Assembly: GCF_019623905.1 (NCBI RefSeq)
Contig: NZ_CP069370.1
Span: 3,106,001 to 3,170,000, forward strand
From: Neotabrizicola shimadae
GTDB taxonomy: Bacteria; Pseudomonadota; Alphaproteobacteria; Rhodobacterales; Rhodobacteraceae
Direction: 5' to 3'
Length of the DNA: 64,000 nucleotides
Every line of letters starts with the position of its first letter. The first letter of the stretch is position 1. The position numbers and the translations under genes were made by a program. The notes under the pieces are model-generated. The model had not been told where the DNA came from and did no database searches. It was given only the letters and a program-made list of their open reading frames with translations. This document shows, one piece after another, positions 16,851-24,901 of this stretch.

Positions 16851-18095
16851 ATGAAGGACCTGGACGGCCACCGGCCGTCGGACGGGTATGATCCGTTCGA
16901 CCTGAACAAACCTCACGCCCGCTGGAAGGAATTCCGCGAGGACGAGCCGATCTTCTTTCACGAACCGACCGGCTACTGGGTGGTGTCGCGCTATGACGAC
17001 ATCAAGGCGATCTTCGATGACTGGAAGACCTTCTCGTCGGAAAACGCGCAAAAGCCGATGCGGCCGATGTGCGAGGCAGGCCGCAAGGTTCTGACCGATG
17101 GCGGCTTCACCGCCTATTCCGGCCTGACTGCCCGCGTGCCGCCCGACCACACCCGCATCCGCAAGGTGGCGCAGTCCTGCTTTGGCCCCCGCCGGTTCAA
17201 GTCGATCGAGCCGCAGATCGAGGCCATCGTGAAGCGCCACCTTGACGCTCTGGAAGATGCCGGCCGCGATGGCGGCCCGGTGAACTTCTGGGAGGTGGTG
17301 GCCTATCCGGTGCCGGCCTATGTGCTGTTCACCCTGATGGGCATTCCCGACGAGGACGTGCCGAAGATCAAGCAGTATGGCGCCTCGCGCGGAAAGATGA
17401 CCTGGTCGGACCTGTCGGATGAGGAACAGATCCCCGTCGCGCATGACATGGTCGCCTACTGGAAATACATCCACGACCTTCTGGACATGCGCCGCGCCAA
17501 TCCCGGCGACGACTTCCCGTCCGACCTGCTGCGGTTGCAGGCCGAGGGCGCCGAGATCGCCGACGAGGAAATCGCCGGGGTCCTTTATTCCACGCTGTTC
17601 GCCGGGCATGAGACGACCTCGACCTTCATGGGCAATTATGTGCTGGCCATGATGGACAACCGCGACGCCTGGGAGGCGATCCGGGCCGATGCCAGCCTGA
17701 TCCCGAACGCGGTCGAGGAAATGCTGCGTTACATGCCCTCGGTCGTGGGCTGGCGGCGCAAGGCGCGCACCGCCTGCACTGTGGGCGGGGTGGACCTGCC
17801 GGCGGGGGCCGAGATCCTGATGATCACCGGCGGTGCCAACCGGGACGAGAGCCATTTCCCCGAGGGCGAAAAGCTGGACATCCTGCGCGACAACGCTCGT
17901 ACGCATCTGAGCTTTGGCTATGGCATCCACTATTGCCTGGGGTTCCAGCTGGCGAAGATGGAAGCCTCGATCCTGCTGCGGCAACTTGCAGAACGCTTCC
18001 CGAGCCTGCGCCTCGCCCCCGGCTTCGTGCCGGAATACCATCGCAACATCACCTTCCGGGTGCCGAAATCCGTTCTGGTAGAGTGGGACCGCTGA
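16851..18095 (+). CDS. Cytochrome P450 (CreJ-like by context)
   Basis: Soluble bacterial class I P450 of 414 residues. The oxygen-activation motif AGHETT (residues 251-256), an ExxR helix (EEMLR), and the haem-ligand loop FGYGIHYCLG with Cys362 are all present. GAGGGAGGA precedes the ATG at 16851. It would receive electrons from the [2Fe-2S] ferredoxin at 24575; no ferredoxin reductase gene is seen nearby. By analogy with the Corynebacterium Cre system it may hydroxylate the methyl or alkyl side chain of an aryl phosphate rather than of the free phenol. That substrate is inference. Confidence 0.93.
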   Translation: MKDLDGHRPSDGYDPFDLNKPHARWKEFREDEPIFFHEPTGYWVVSRYDDIKAIFDDWKTFSSENAQKPMRPMCEAGRKVLTDGGFTAYSGLTARVPPDHTRIRKVAQSCFGPRRFKSIEPQIEAIVKRHLDALEDAGRDGGPVNFWEVVAYPVPAYVLFTLMGIPDEDVPKIKQYGASRGKMTWSDLSDEEQIPVAHDMVAYWKYIHDLLDMRRANPGDDFPSDLLRLQAEGAEIADEEIAGVLYSTLFAGHETTSTFMGNYVLAMMDNRDAWEAIRADASLIPNAVEEMLRYMPSVVGWRRKARTACTVGGVDLPAGAEILMITGGANRDESHFPEGEKLDILRDNARTHLSFGYGIHYCLGFQLAKMEASILLRQLAERFPSLRLAPGFVPEYHRNITFRVPKSVLVEWDR

Positions 18096-18097
18096 CC

Positions 18098-19165
18098 ATG
18101 GCCGACGGACTTTACACCCTGGATTTCTCGACCATCGGCACGGCCGATCACGCCCGCGTCGGCGGCAAATGCGCCTCGCTTGGCCAGATGACCCAGGCCG
18201 GTGTCGCGGTACCGCCGGGCTTTGCGGTGACGACCGATGCCTATCAGGCCATGCTGGACGACCACGGGTTGAAGGCCGAGATCGAGCGGCACCTGTCCGG
18301 CGTCGATCCCTATGACATCGACTCGGTCGACCGCGCGGCGCAGGCGATCCGTATCCGCATCCGCAGCCACAAGTTGCCGGCGGCGGTGGAACAGGCGATC
18401 CGTGCGGCCTATGCCGCGATGGGGCCGGACATGCCGGTGGCGGTGCGTTCCTCGGCCACGGCCGAGGACATGCCGGACGCAAGCTTTGCCGGCCAGCAGG
18501 ACACCTATCTTTGGGTGCGCGGCGCCGACCAGGTGGTCGAGAAGGTACGCGATTGCTGGGCCTCGCTGTACACCACCCGCGCGGTTGCCTACCGCGAGAA
18601 GAACCGCATCCCGCATATCGACGTGCTGATGAGCGTGGGCGTGCAGAAGATGGTCAACGCCCGCGCCGCCGGAGTGGCGATGTCCATCGACCCGGTGAAT
18701 GGCGACCGCACCAAGATCGTGATCGACGCCAGCTGGGGCCTGGGCGAGATGGTGGTGTCGGGCGTGGTGACGCCTGACAACTTCACCGTGGAGAAGGTGC
18801 TGGAGGAGATCGTCGCCCGAAAGATCAGCGACAAGCATGTCGAGCTGGTGGGCGACCCCGACCTGGGTGCTGCTGTCGAGCGTGAGGTCGACGAGGCCCG
18901 CCGTCACGCGCAGTGCCTGTCGGATGCCGAGGTTCTGGCCGTGGCCCGCCTTGCCAAGCGGCTGGAACGGCAGAACAAATGCCCGCAGGACGTGGAATGG
19001 GCGATCGACGCCGACCTGCCGGAGGGGGAAAACCTGCTGGCCCTGCAATCGCGGCCCGAGACGATCTGGAGCCAGAAGAAGAAATCCGACGCGCCCAAGA
19101 CCTATGCCACGGGTATTATGGGCATCGTGGGCACATTGAACGCCGCCCTGCCCGTGCGCAGGTAA
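18098..19165 (+). CDS. PEP/pyruvate-binding (ATP-grasp) subunit of a split PEP-synthase-like phosphotransferase
   Basis: 355 residues equal to the N-terminal nucleotide-binding part of PEP synthase only. Features are VGGKCASLGQM near the start, AVRSSATAEDMPDASFAGQQDT (about residues 113-134), the central GVAMSIDPVNGDRTKIVIDASWGLGE and a terminal LQSRPETIWS. The swivelling His domain is absent and is provided by the next gene. Such two-gene splits are known for phenylphosphate synthase (PpsB with PpsA) and for CreH/CreI, which phosphorylate phenols with ATP. It starts 2 bp after the P450 stop. Confidence 0.88.
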   Translation: MADGLYTLDFSTIGTADHARVGGKCASLGQMTQAGVAVPPGFAVTTDAYQAMLDDHGLKAEIERHLSGVDPYDIDSVDRAAQAIRIRIRSHKLPAAVEQAIRAAYAAMGPDMPVAVRSSATAEDMPDASFAGQQDTYLWVRGADQVVEKVRDCWASLYTTRAVAYREKNRIPHIDVLMSVGVQKMVNARAAGVAMSIDPVNGDRTKIVIDASWGLGEMVVSGVVTPDNFTVEKVLEEIVARKISDKHVELVGDPDLGAAVEREVDEARRHAQCLSDAEVLAVARLAKRLERQNKCPQDVEWAIDADLPEGENLLALQSRPETIWSQKKKSDAPKTYATGIMGIVGTLNAALPVRR

Positions 19166-19194
19166 CAAGACCATTCCTGGGGAGGAAGAAACCA

Positions 19195-21006
19195 ATGGAT
19201 GCGAAGACGCCGCTCTTCCCGAGCGCCTTTGACGTGAAACCGCCGAAGGGGGCCGAGGACTGGCAGAGCCTCTATCCCTATTACACGCAGTTCCAGCCAA
19301 GTCGCCGGGCCGAGGACGACCAGAAATTCTGGTTCTGCAACTCGCAGCACTGGCCGACGCCCCTGCGCCCCTTCGATGTGATCTTCCTGGATTTCGCGAT
19401 CAAGTGCCTGGGGCAATATAACAGCCGCCACCTTCTGGTGCCGCCCGCGAATGGCATCGACTACCGCATTCTCAACGGCTTCGTCTATTTCTCGCCCGTC
19501 GCCGTGGCGCCGCAGGACATCGAGGCGCGCATCCCGCACTTCCTGGACCGTGCCGGCCATTACTACGGCAACTGGAACGAACTGCTGGCCAACTGGAAGA
19601 AGAAGGTCCGCGCGGCGACGGCCGAGCTTGACGCGCTGTCGTTCAAGACCTTGCCGGATGTGGTGCCGCTGGACTGGGTCAAGGGCGGCGTCGGTCTCGA
19701 CAACACCAACGCCATCTTCGAGGCCTATGACAAGGCGATCGAGCTTTCCTACAAGATCTGGCAGTACCACTTCGAATTCCTGAACCTCGGTTACGCCGCC
19801 TATCTGGACTTCTTCGGCTTCGTGAAGTCGCAGTTTCCGACCATCCCCGACCAGGCCATCGCCAAGATGGTGCAGGGCGTGGATTCCGAGCTGTTCCGAC
19901 CCGATGACGAGATCAAGAAACTGGCCCGTCTGGCAGTGGAACTGGGCGTCGATGGCGCGCTGATGACCGGATCGGTCGAAGAGGCGCTGGCCGCTGTGGG
20001 CAAGCTGCCGGGCGGCGCGAAATGGCTGGCCGCCTGGAAAGAGGCGCAGGATCCCTGGTTCAACTTCACCAGCGGAAACGGCTTCTATTCGACGGACAAG
20101 TACTGGATCGACCACCTCGACATCCCGATGGGGTACCTGCGCGACTACATCCCGCGCGCCAAGGCCGGCGAGCGGATCGAGCGGCCGACGGAACGCCTGT
20201 TGGCCGAGCGCGACCGCATCACCGAAGAATACCGCGAGATGATGGATGAAGAGGCGCAGGCCGTGTTCGACGGCAAGCTGGGCCTGTCGCGCACCGTGTT
20301 CCCCTATGTGGAGGACCACAACTTCTATATCGAGCACTGGGCGCTTGGCGTGTTCTGGCGCAAGATGCGCGAGTTGTCCAAGATGCTGTCCGAGGCCGGC
20401 TTCTGGCCGGACGAGGACGGGATGTTCTACCTGTCGCGCAACGAAGTGCGCGACGTGCTGTGGGACTATGCCGCCGCCTGGGCCATCGGCACGCCAAACG
20501 TGGGTTCCGCCGTCTGGCCGGCAGAGGTGGCGCGCCGCCGCAAGCTGGTGGCGGCGCTGGCCAGCGAACCGCCGATCCCCGCACTGAACAACCCTCCTGA
20601 GGTCATCACCGAGCCCTTCACCATCATGCTCTGGGGCATCACCTCGGAAGCCATCGACCGCTGGACCGGCAGCGCCGACGACTCGGGCGGGCTGAAGGGC
20701 ATGGCGGCGGCCCCCGGCGCGGTGGAAGGCATCGCCCGCGTGTTGCGCTCGCCCGACCAGTTGGGCGAGTTGAAGAAGGGCGAGATCCTGGTTACCCCCG
20801 TCACCGCGCCCTCCTGGGCGCCGGTCTTCGGCAAGATCGCGGCTGCTGTCACCGACATCGGTGGCATGATGAGCCATGCCGCCATCGTCTGCCGCGAGTA
20901 CGGCTTGCCCGCCGTCACCGGCACGGGCACGGCCAGCGCCAAGATCAAGACCGGCATGCGCATCCGCGTGGACGGCAACACCGGCACGGTGACGATCCTC
21001 GACTGA
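19195..21006 (+). CDS. Phosphohistidine/substrate subunit of the split PEP-synthase-like phosphotransferase (PpsA/CreI-like)
   Basis: 603 residues. The N-terminal about 490 residues are a distinctive region rich in aromatic residues (e.g. FWFCNSQHWPTPLRPFDVI, GNGFYSTDKYWIDHL), expected to bind the phenolic substrate. The C-terminal about 90 residues are the PEP-utiliser mobile domain, with the phosphorylated histidine in GGMMSHAAIV (H561) and a final RVDGNTGTVTILD. GGGGAGGAAG precedes the ATG at 19195. Together with the preceding ATP-grasp protein it would transfer the beta-phosphate of ATP to a phenolic hydroxyl, as phenylphosphate synthase does. Confidence 0.85.
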   Translation: MDAKTPLFPSAFDVKPPKGAEDWQSLYPYYTQFQPSRRAEDDQKFWFCNSQHWPTPLRPFDVIFLDFAIKCLGQYNSRHLLVPPANGIDYRILNGFVYFSPVAVAPQDIEARIPHFLDRAGHYYGNWNELLANWKKKVRAATAELDALSFKTLPDVVPLDWVKGGVGLDNTNAIFEAYDKAIELSYKIWQYHFEFLNLGYAAYLDFFGFVKSQFPTIPDQAIAKMVQGVDSELFRPDDEIKKLARLAVELGVDGALMTGSVEEALAAVGKLPGGAKWLAAWKEAQDPWFNFTSGNGFYSTDKYWIDHLDIPMGYLRDYIPRAKAGERIERPTERLLAERDRITEEYREMMDEEAQAVFDGKLGLSRTVFPYVEDHNFYIEHWALGVFWRKMRELSKMLSEAGFWPDEDGMFYLSRNEVRDVLWDYAAAWAIGTPNVGSAVWPAEVARRRKLVAALASEPPIPALNNPPEVITEPFTIMLWGITSEAIDRWTGSADDSGGLKGMAAAPGAVEGIARVLRSPDQLGELKKGEILVTPVTAPSWAPVFGKIAAAVTDIGGMMSHAAIVCREYGLPAVTGTGTASAKIKTGMRIRVDGNTGTVTILD

Positions 21007-21020
21007 GGCCCGTTCCGTGC

Positions 21021-21118
21021 GCCTCCCTCCCCCTTGCGGGGAGGGATGGGGAGGGGGGCATGTCCAGCCTCCCGCCAAGCCCCCCTCCCCCTGCCCCTCC
21101 CCGCGAGGGGGAGGGGAG
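21021..21118. repeat. Long imperfect G/C inverted repeat inside the P450 operon
   Basis: Two about 38-bp blocks (21021-21058 and 21080-21117) are near-reverse-complements separated by about 20 bp. Each has its own small stem around TTGC or CGCG. This resembles repetitive intergenic hairpins found in GC-rich alphaproteobacteria. It separates the phosphotransferase genes from the HD-ALDH part of the operon and could cause partial polarity. Confidence 0.7.
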
Positions 21119-21163
21119 CCGCCCCGGACAACCGGCACACGCAGCCAGACCCGAGACAGGACC

Positions 21164-21760
21164 ATGACGATCGACCTTACGCGCTATGACCCGGTCTGGC
21201 GCGCTGCCGAGCCCTACATGCGCGCGCGCAAGAACGACGTGCACATCCCCCTGTCCTTCGGCTGGGCGGTGAAACTGGTCGAGCAGTACCCCGCCGCCGA
21301 CCCGGATGTCTGCCTGCTGGCGATCCTGCTGCATGACATCGGTTGGTATTCCATCGACATGGAGCGGATCGTGGCCGAAGGCTTCCGCGGCGAAAACGTG
21401 CTGCAGAACGATGTGCGGTACCTGCACGAGACCGAGGGCGTGCGGCTGGCCATCCCCGTCTTGCGCGAGACCGGCTGGAGCGACGAGGTCATCGCCCAGG
21501 TCTGCGAGATCATCGACGGCCACGACACAAGGCCCGATCCGCGCCACCTGAACGACCGCATCGTGCGGGATGCCGACAAGCTGTGGCGCTATTCCGTCAC
21601 CGGCACCTCCGTGGGCTGCGACTGGTTCGGCGAGACGCCGCACCAGAACTGGCTGCGCAACCAGCGCATCCTGCCCAGGTTCGAAACCGAGGCCGGTCGC
21701 GCGATGGCCGAGGCCGAACAGGCCGCCACCGCCCGCGCGCTGCGGCTGGACGTGCTGTAG
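21164..21760 (+). CDS. HD-domain phosphohydrolase 1 (CreD-like candidate)
   Basis: 198 residues with HD-superfamily metal ligands: H in the NDVHIPLSFG region, HD in ILLHDIGWYS, H in IIDGHDTRPD and D in IVRDADKLWRY. The start at 21164 avoids an upstream frame translated from the GC-rich repeat. HD proteins hydrolyse phosphate esters. Here the likely job is removing the phosphate installed by the two-gene kinase after side-chain oxidation. A paralogue lies at 23204 with aldehyde dehydrogenase between them. Confidence 0.85.
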   Translation: MTIDLTRYDPVWRAAEPYMRARKNDVHIPLSFGWAVKLVEQYPAADPDVCLLAILLHDIGWYSIDMERIVAEGFRGENVLQNDVRYLHETEGVRLAIPVLRETGWSDEVIAQVCEIIDGHDTRPDPRHLNDRIVRDADKLWRYSVTGTSVGCDWFGETPHQNWLRNQRILPRFETEAGRAMAEAEQAATARALRLDVL

Positions 21761-21770
21761 GAGGCGGCGG

Positions 21771-23207
21771 ATGGAGATGTTCCTGGACGGCACCTTCACC
21801 CCTGCCCGCGACGGGCGCGTGATGCCGGTCACCGATCCGACCACGGGCGAGAGCTTCGACACGGTCCCGCTGGCCGGCCCGGCCGACGCCGACATCGCCA
21901 TCCGGTCTGCCGCCCGCGCATTCGAGACGTGGAAGCGCACTCCCGTCACCGAGCGCGCCCGCATCCAGAAGACCTGCGCCGCCGCCCTTCGCGCTGCCGC
22001 GCCCGAGGTTGGCGCCCTTCTGTCGCGCGAACTTGGCCGGCCCTTGCCCGGTTGCCTGCACGAAATCTCGCGCTCGGCCGAGCTTCTGGACATCTATGCC
22101 GAGGAGGGGCTGCGCCTTCAGGCGACCCTGTCGCTTGGGTCCGCCACGGGCGAAAAGACCATCGTGACGCGCGATCCGGTGGGGGTGGTGGTGGCGATCA
22201 CGCCGTTCAACTACCCGATCAACCTTCTGATGTTCAAACTGGGCGCGGCGCTGGTGGCGGGCTGCACGGTCGTCGCCAAACCATCCGAGGACACGCCGCT
22301 CTCCACCCTGAAAATCGCTCAGATTTTCCATGCTGCGGGCCTGCCCGCGGGCGTGTTCAACGTGGTCACCGGCGACCGCGCCCTGGGCGAGGCACTGGTG
22401 GCACATCCCACCCCCCGCAAGATCGCCTTCACCGGCTCGGTCGCCGCCGGCAAGGCCATCGCCGCCGCGGCCGCAGGCACGGTCAAGCGCCTGACGCTGG
22501 AACTGGGCGGCCAAAGCCCCGCCATCGTCTGCGCCGATGCCGATCTGGACAAGGCGGCAACCGCCATCGCCCGCCACGGCTTCGCCAATTCCGGGCAATT
22601 CTGCTATCGCGTGAACCGGGTCTATGTCGAACGCCCGGTCTATGCCGATTTCCTGGCCCGCCTGACCGCAAAGGTCGCTGCCATGACGGTCGCCCCCGCC
22701 GGCGGAGCGGGCGAGCTTGGCCCGCTGGTCAACGCCAAGATCTTCGCCAACTCCGACCAGCAGATCGCCGACGCCCGCGCCAAAGGTGGGCGCATCCTGA
22801 CGGGCGGCGCGCGCCTGACGGGACCGGGGTTCGATGGCGGCTACTACCTGCCGCCCACGCTGATCGCCGATGCCACCCCCGACATGGCCGTGATGCGCGA
22901 AGAGACCTTCGGGCCGGTCATCGGCCTGGCCGCCGTGGACAGCCCCGCCGAGGCGCTTGCCCAGGCCAACGACAGCCGCTTTGGCCTGGCCGCCTTTGTC
23001 TTCACCCGCGACCTCGCCCGCGGCCTGATGCTGTGCGAGGGGTTGGAGGCCGGCTCTGTCTGGTTGAACGACATCCAGCGTTCGTCGCATTTCGTGCCCT
23101 TCGGCGGCATGAAGGAAAGCGGGCTTGGGCGGGAGAAGGGGCGTTACGGCGTCGAATCCTACCTCGAATACAAGACCATGTATCTGAGTTACGAGGTGCC
23201 CGAATGA
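21771..23207 (+). CDS. Aldehyde dehydrogenase of the P450 operon (CreC-like)
   Basis: NAD(P)-dependent ALDH of 478 residues. The PFNYPINL substrate/cofactor region, catalytic Glu in LELGGQSP, catalytic Cys in NSGQFCYR, and EETFGPVIG are all present. GGAGGCGG sits just before the ATG at 21771, which is 10 bp after the HD1 stop. It probably oxidises an aryl aldehyde (for instance a hydroxybenzaldehyde or its phosphate) to the acid. The downstream HD2 gene overlaps its stop by ATGA. Confidence 0.93.
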   Translation: MEMFLDGTFTPARDGRVMPVTDPTTGESFDTVPLAGPADADIAIRSAARAFETWKRTPVTERARIQKTCAAALRAAAPEVGALLSRELGRPLPGCLHEISRSAELLDIYAEEGLRLQATLSLGSATGEKTIVTRDPVGVVVAITPFNYPINLLMFKLGAALVAGCTVVAKPSEDTPLSTLKIAQIFHAAGLPAGVFNVVTGDRALGEALVAHPTPRKIAFTGSVAAGKAIAAAAAGTVKRLTLELGGQSPAIVCADADLDKAATAIARHGFANSGQFCYRVNRVYVERPVYADFLARLTAKVAAMTVAPAGGAGELGPLVNAKIFANSDQQIADARAKGGRILTGGARLTGPGFDGGYYLPPTLIADATPDMAVMREETFGPVIGLAAVDSPAEALAQANDSRFGLAAFVFTRDLARGLMLCEGLEAGSVWLNDIQRSSHFVPFGGMKESGLGREKGRYGVESYLEYKTMYLSYEVPE

Positions 23208-23821
23208 TCCCCGCCGAAGACCTGATCCTGCCGCGCGACCTGCCCCTTTGGCACGACGCCCGCCTCTATCTGGACGTTCGCAACAACGACGAGCACACCC
23301 TTGTGGCCTATGGCGTGGCCCGCGCCCTACTGGACCAGATCCCCGAGGCGCGGGAAAGCGTGGTCCTGCCGGCGATCCTGCTGCATGACGTGGGCTGGAA
23401 GCGCGTGCCGCAGGACCTTTTGCTGCAGGCCATCGGGCGCAACCCGACGCGGCCCGATCTGGTGCGCGACCACGAGTTGTACGGGGTGGACATCGCCCGC
23501 GGCATCCTGCAGCGCCACCGCCCGGAAGGCGTGGACATCGAGGCGGTGCTGGCGATCATCGACGGCCATGACACAACGCGCCACGCCAAGTCCATCGAGG
23601 ACGCCGTGGTCAAGGATTCCGACAAGGGCTGGCGCGTCACGCCGCATGGCATGAAGACCATTCGCGGCTGGTACGACTGGAGCCTCGATCAGTACATCGA
23701 CATGGTCTCCAACGTCTCGAACCCTCGGATGCTGACCGCGCCGGGGAAGGCCATGGCCGAGGGATTCACCGCCTCGCTGCGGGCGGAACAGCAACTGTCG
23801 CGCTATCTGGGGACGCCATGA
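23204..23821 (+). CDS. HD-domain phosphohydrolase 2
   Basis: 205 residues, translationally coupled to the aldehyde dehydrogenase (ATGA) and to the following SDR. Metal-ligand motifs parallel HD1: NNDEHTLVAYG, ILLHDVGWKR, IIDGHDTTRHA and VKDSDKGWRVT. A C-terminal segment, WYDWSLDQYIDMVS, differs from HD1. The presence of two diverged HD proteins suggests two phosphorylated intermediates or a heteromer; both ideas are inference. Confidence 0.85.
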   Translation: MIPAEDLILPRDLPLWHDARLYLDVRNNDEHTLVAYGVARALLDQIPEARESVVLPAILLHDVGWKRVPQDLLLQAIGRNPTRPDLVRDHELYGVDIARGILQRHRPEGVDIEAVLAIIDGHDTTRHAKSIEDAVVKDSDKGWRVTPHGMKTIRGWYDWSLDQYIDMVSNVSNPRMLTAPGKAMAEGFTASLRAEQQLSRYLGTP

Positions 23822-24564
23822 CCGATCTTGGGCTGAACGGGAAACGGGTGGTCGTCACCGGCGCAGGCGGCGGGTTGGGTCGCGCCTTCGCGCTCGCCTT
23901 CGCGAAGGCGGGCGCGCGGGTCGTAGCCGCCGATGTGAACGCGGACGGCGCCGCCGAAACCGCCGCGCTGGCCGGGCCAAGTGCCTTGTCGATGCGGCTG
24001 GACGTCACCTCGGCCGCCGATTGCGCTGCCCTGGCCACGCGCCTGTCCGACGACTGGGGCGGCGTGGACGTGCTGGTCAACAACGCGGCGCTTTATGGCG
24101 GGCTGGAACGGCGGCCCTTTGAAGACATCGACGAGGACATCTGGGACCGGGTGATGGCGGTCAACGTCAAGGGCGTCTGGAACATGAGCCGCCACCTCGC
24201 CCCCCTGATGCCCGCCGACGGCTCCATCGTGAATGTGGCCTCTGCCACGGTCTTTTCCGGCTCGCCCCAGTGGATGCACTATGTCGCCTCGAAGGGCGCG
24301 GTGATCGCCATGAGCCGCACGATGGCCAAGGAACTGGGCGGGCGCGAGGTCCGCGTCAACGTTCTCGCCCCCGGCTTCACCATGACCGAGGCGAGCCTTG
24401 GCCTGATCGAGAACGCCCGCAGCTATGGCGTGGACCGGGCGGCGCTGAAACGGCCCGCCGAGACAGATGACATTGTCGGCGGTGCCCTGTTCCTGGCCTC
24501 GCCGCTGTCGTCCTACATGACCGGCCAGACACTCATCATCGACGGCGGCCGCCAGTTCATCTGA
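23818..24564 (+). CDS. SDR-family dehydrogenase (CreG-like)
   Basis: 248-residue classical SDR. VVVTGAGGGLGRAF cofactor loop, Asp after strand 2 (VAADVN, favouring NAD), LVNNAALYGG, catalytic Ser in VNVASATVFSG, Tyr/Lys in YVASKGAV, and a C-terminal IDGGRQFI. It overlaps HD2 by 4 bp. It probably converts a benzylic alcohol to the aldehyde used by the upstream ALDH, which would parallel CreG in Corynebacterium. Confidence 0.92.
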   Translation: MTDLGLNGKRVVVTGAGGGLGRAFALAFAKAGARVVAADVNADGAAETAALAGPSALSMRLDVTSAADCAALATRLSDDWGGVDVLVNNAALYGGLERRPFEDIDEDIWDRVMAVNVKGVWNMSRHLAPLMPADGSIVNVASATVFSGSPQWMHYVASKGAVIAMSRTMAKELGGREVRVNVLAPGFTMTEASLGLIENARSYGVDRAALKRPAETDDIVGGALFLASPLSSYMTGQTLIIDGGRQFI

Positions 24565-24574
24565 GGAGATCCCC

Positions 24575-24895
24575 ATGGTCCAGGTGACCTTCATCGAGGC
24601 CGACGGCACGCGCCGCACCGTCGAGGCCAGGGAGGGCGAGCCGCTGATGATCTCGGCCCGCAACATCGGCGTGCGCGGCATCGTCGCCGAATGTGGCGGC
24701 TCGGCCATGTGCGCGACCTGCCATTGCTATGTGATCGAGACGCCCGGCGGCGACCTGCCCGCCCCGCGCGCCGATGAGGCCGACACGATCGAGTTCAACG
24801 CCAACGAACCGCGCGAGAACTCGCGCCTCACTTGCCAGATCATGGTGACGCCCGCGCTTGATGGCGCCGTGTTCCAGGTGGCAACGGGGCGCTAG
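24575..24895 (+). CDS. [2Fe-2S] ferredoxin, putidaredoxin type (P450 redox partner)
   Basis: 106 residues with the four cluster ligands C40, C46, C49 and C87 in the C-x5-C-x2-C...C spacing of putidaredoxin and adrenodoxin. An extra C51 follows (CATCHCY). The start is preceded by GAGGAG. Last gene of the operon; expected to pass electrons to the P450. Since no reductase is encoded in the cluster, a general ferredoxin reductase elsewhere in the genome would be required. Confidence 0.95.
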   Translation: MVQVTFIEADGTRRTVEAREGEPLMISARNIGVRGIVAECGGSAMCATCHCYVIETPGGDLPAPRADEADTIEFNANEPRENSRLTCQIMVTPALDGAVFQVATGR

Positions 24896-24901
24896 GCCGG
24901 C

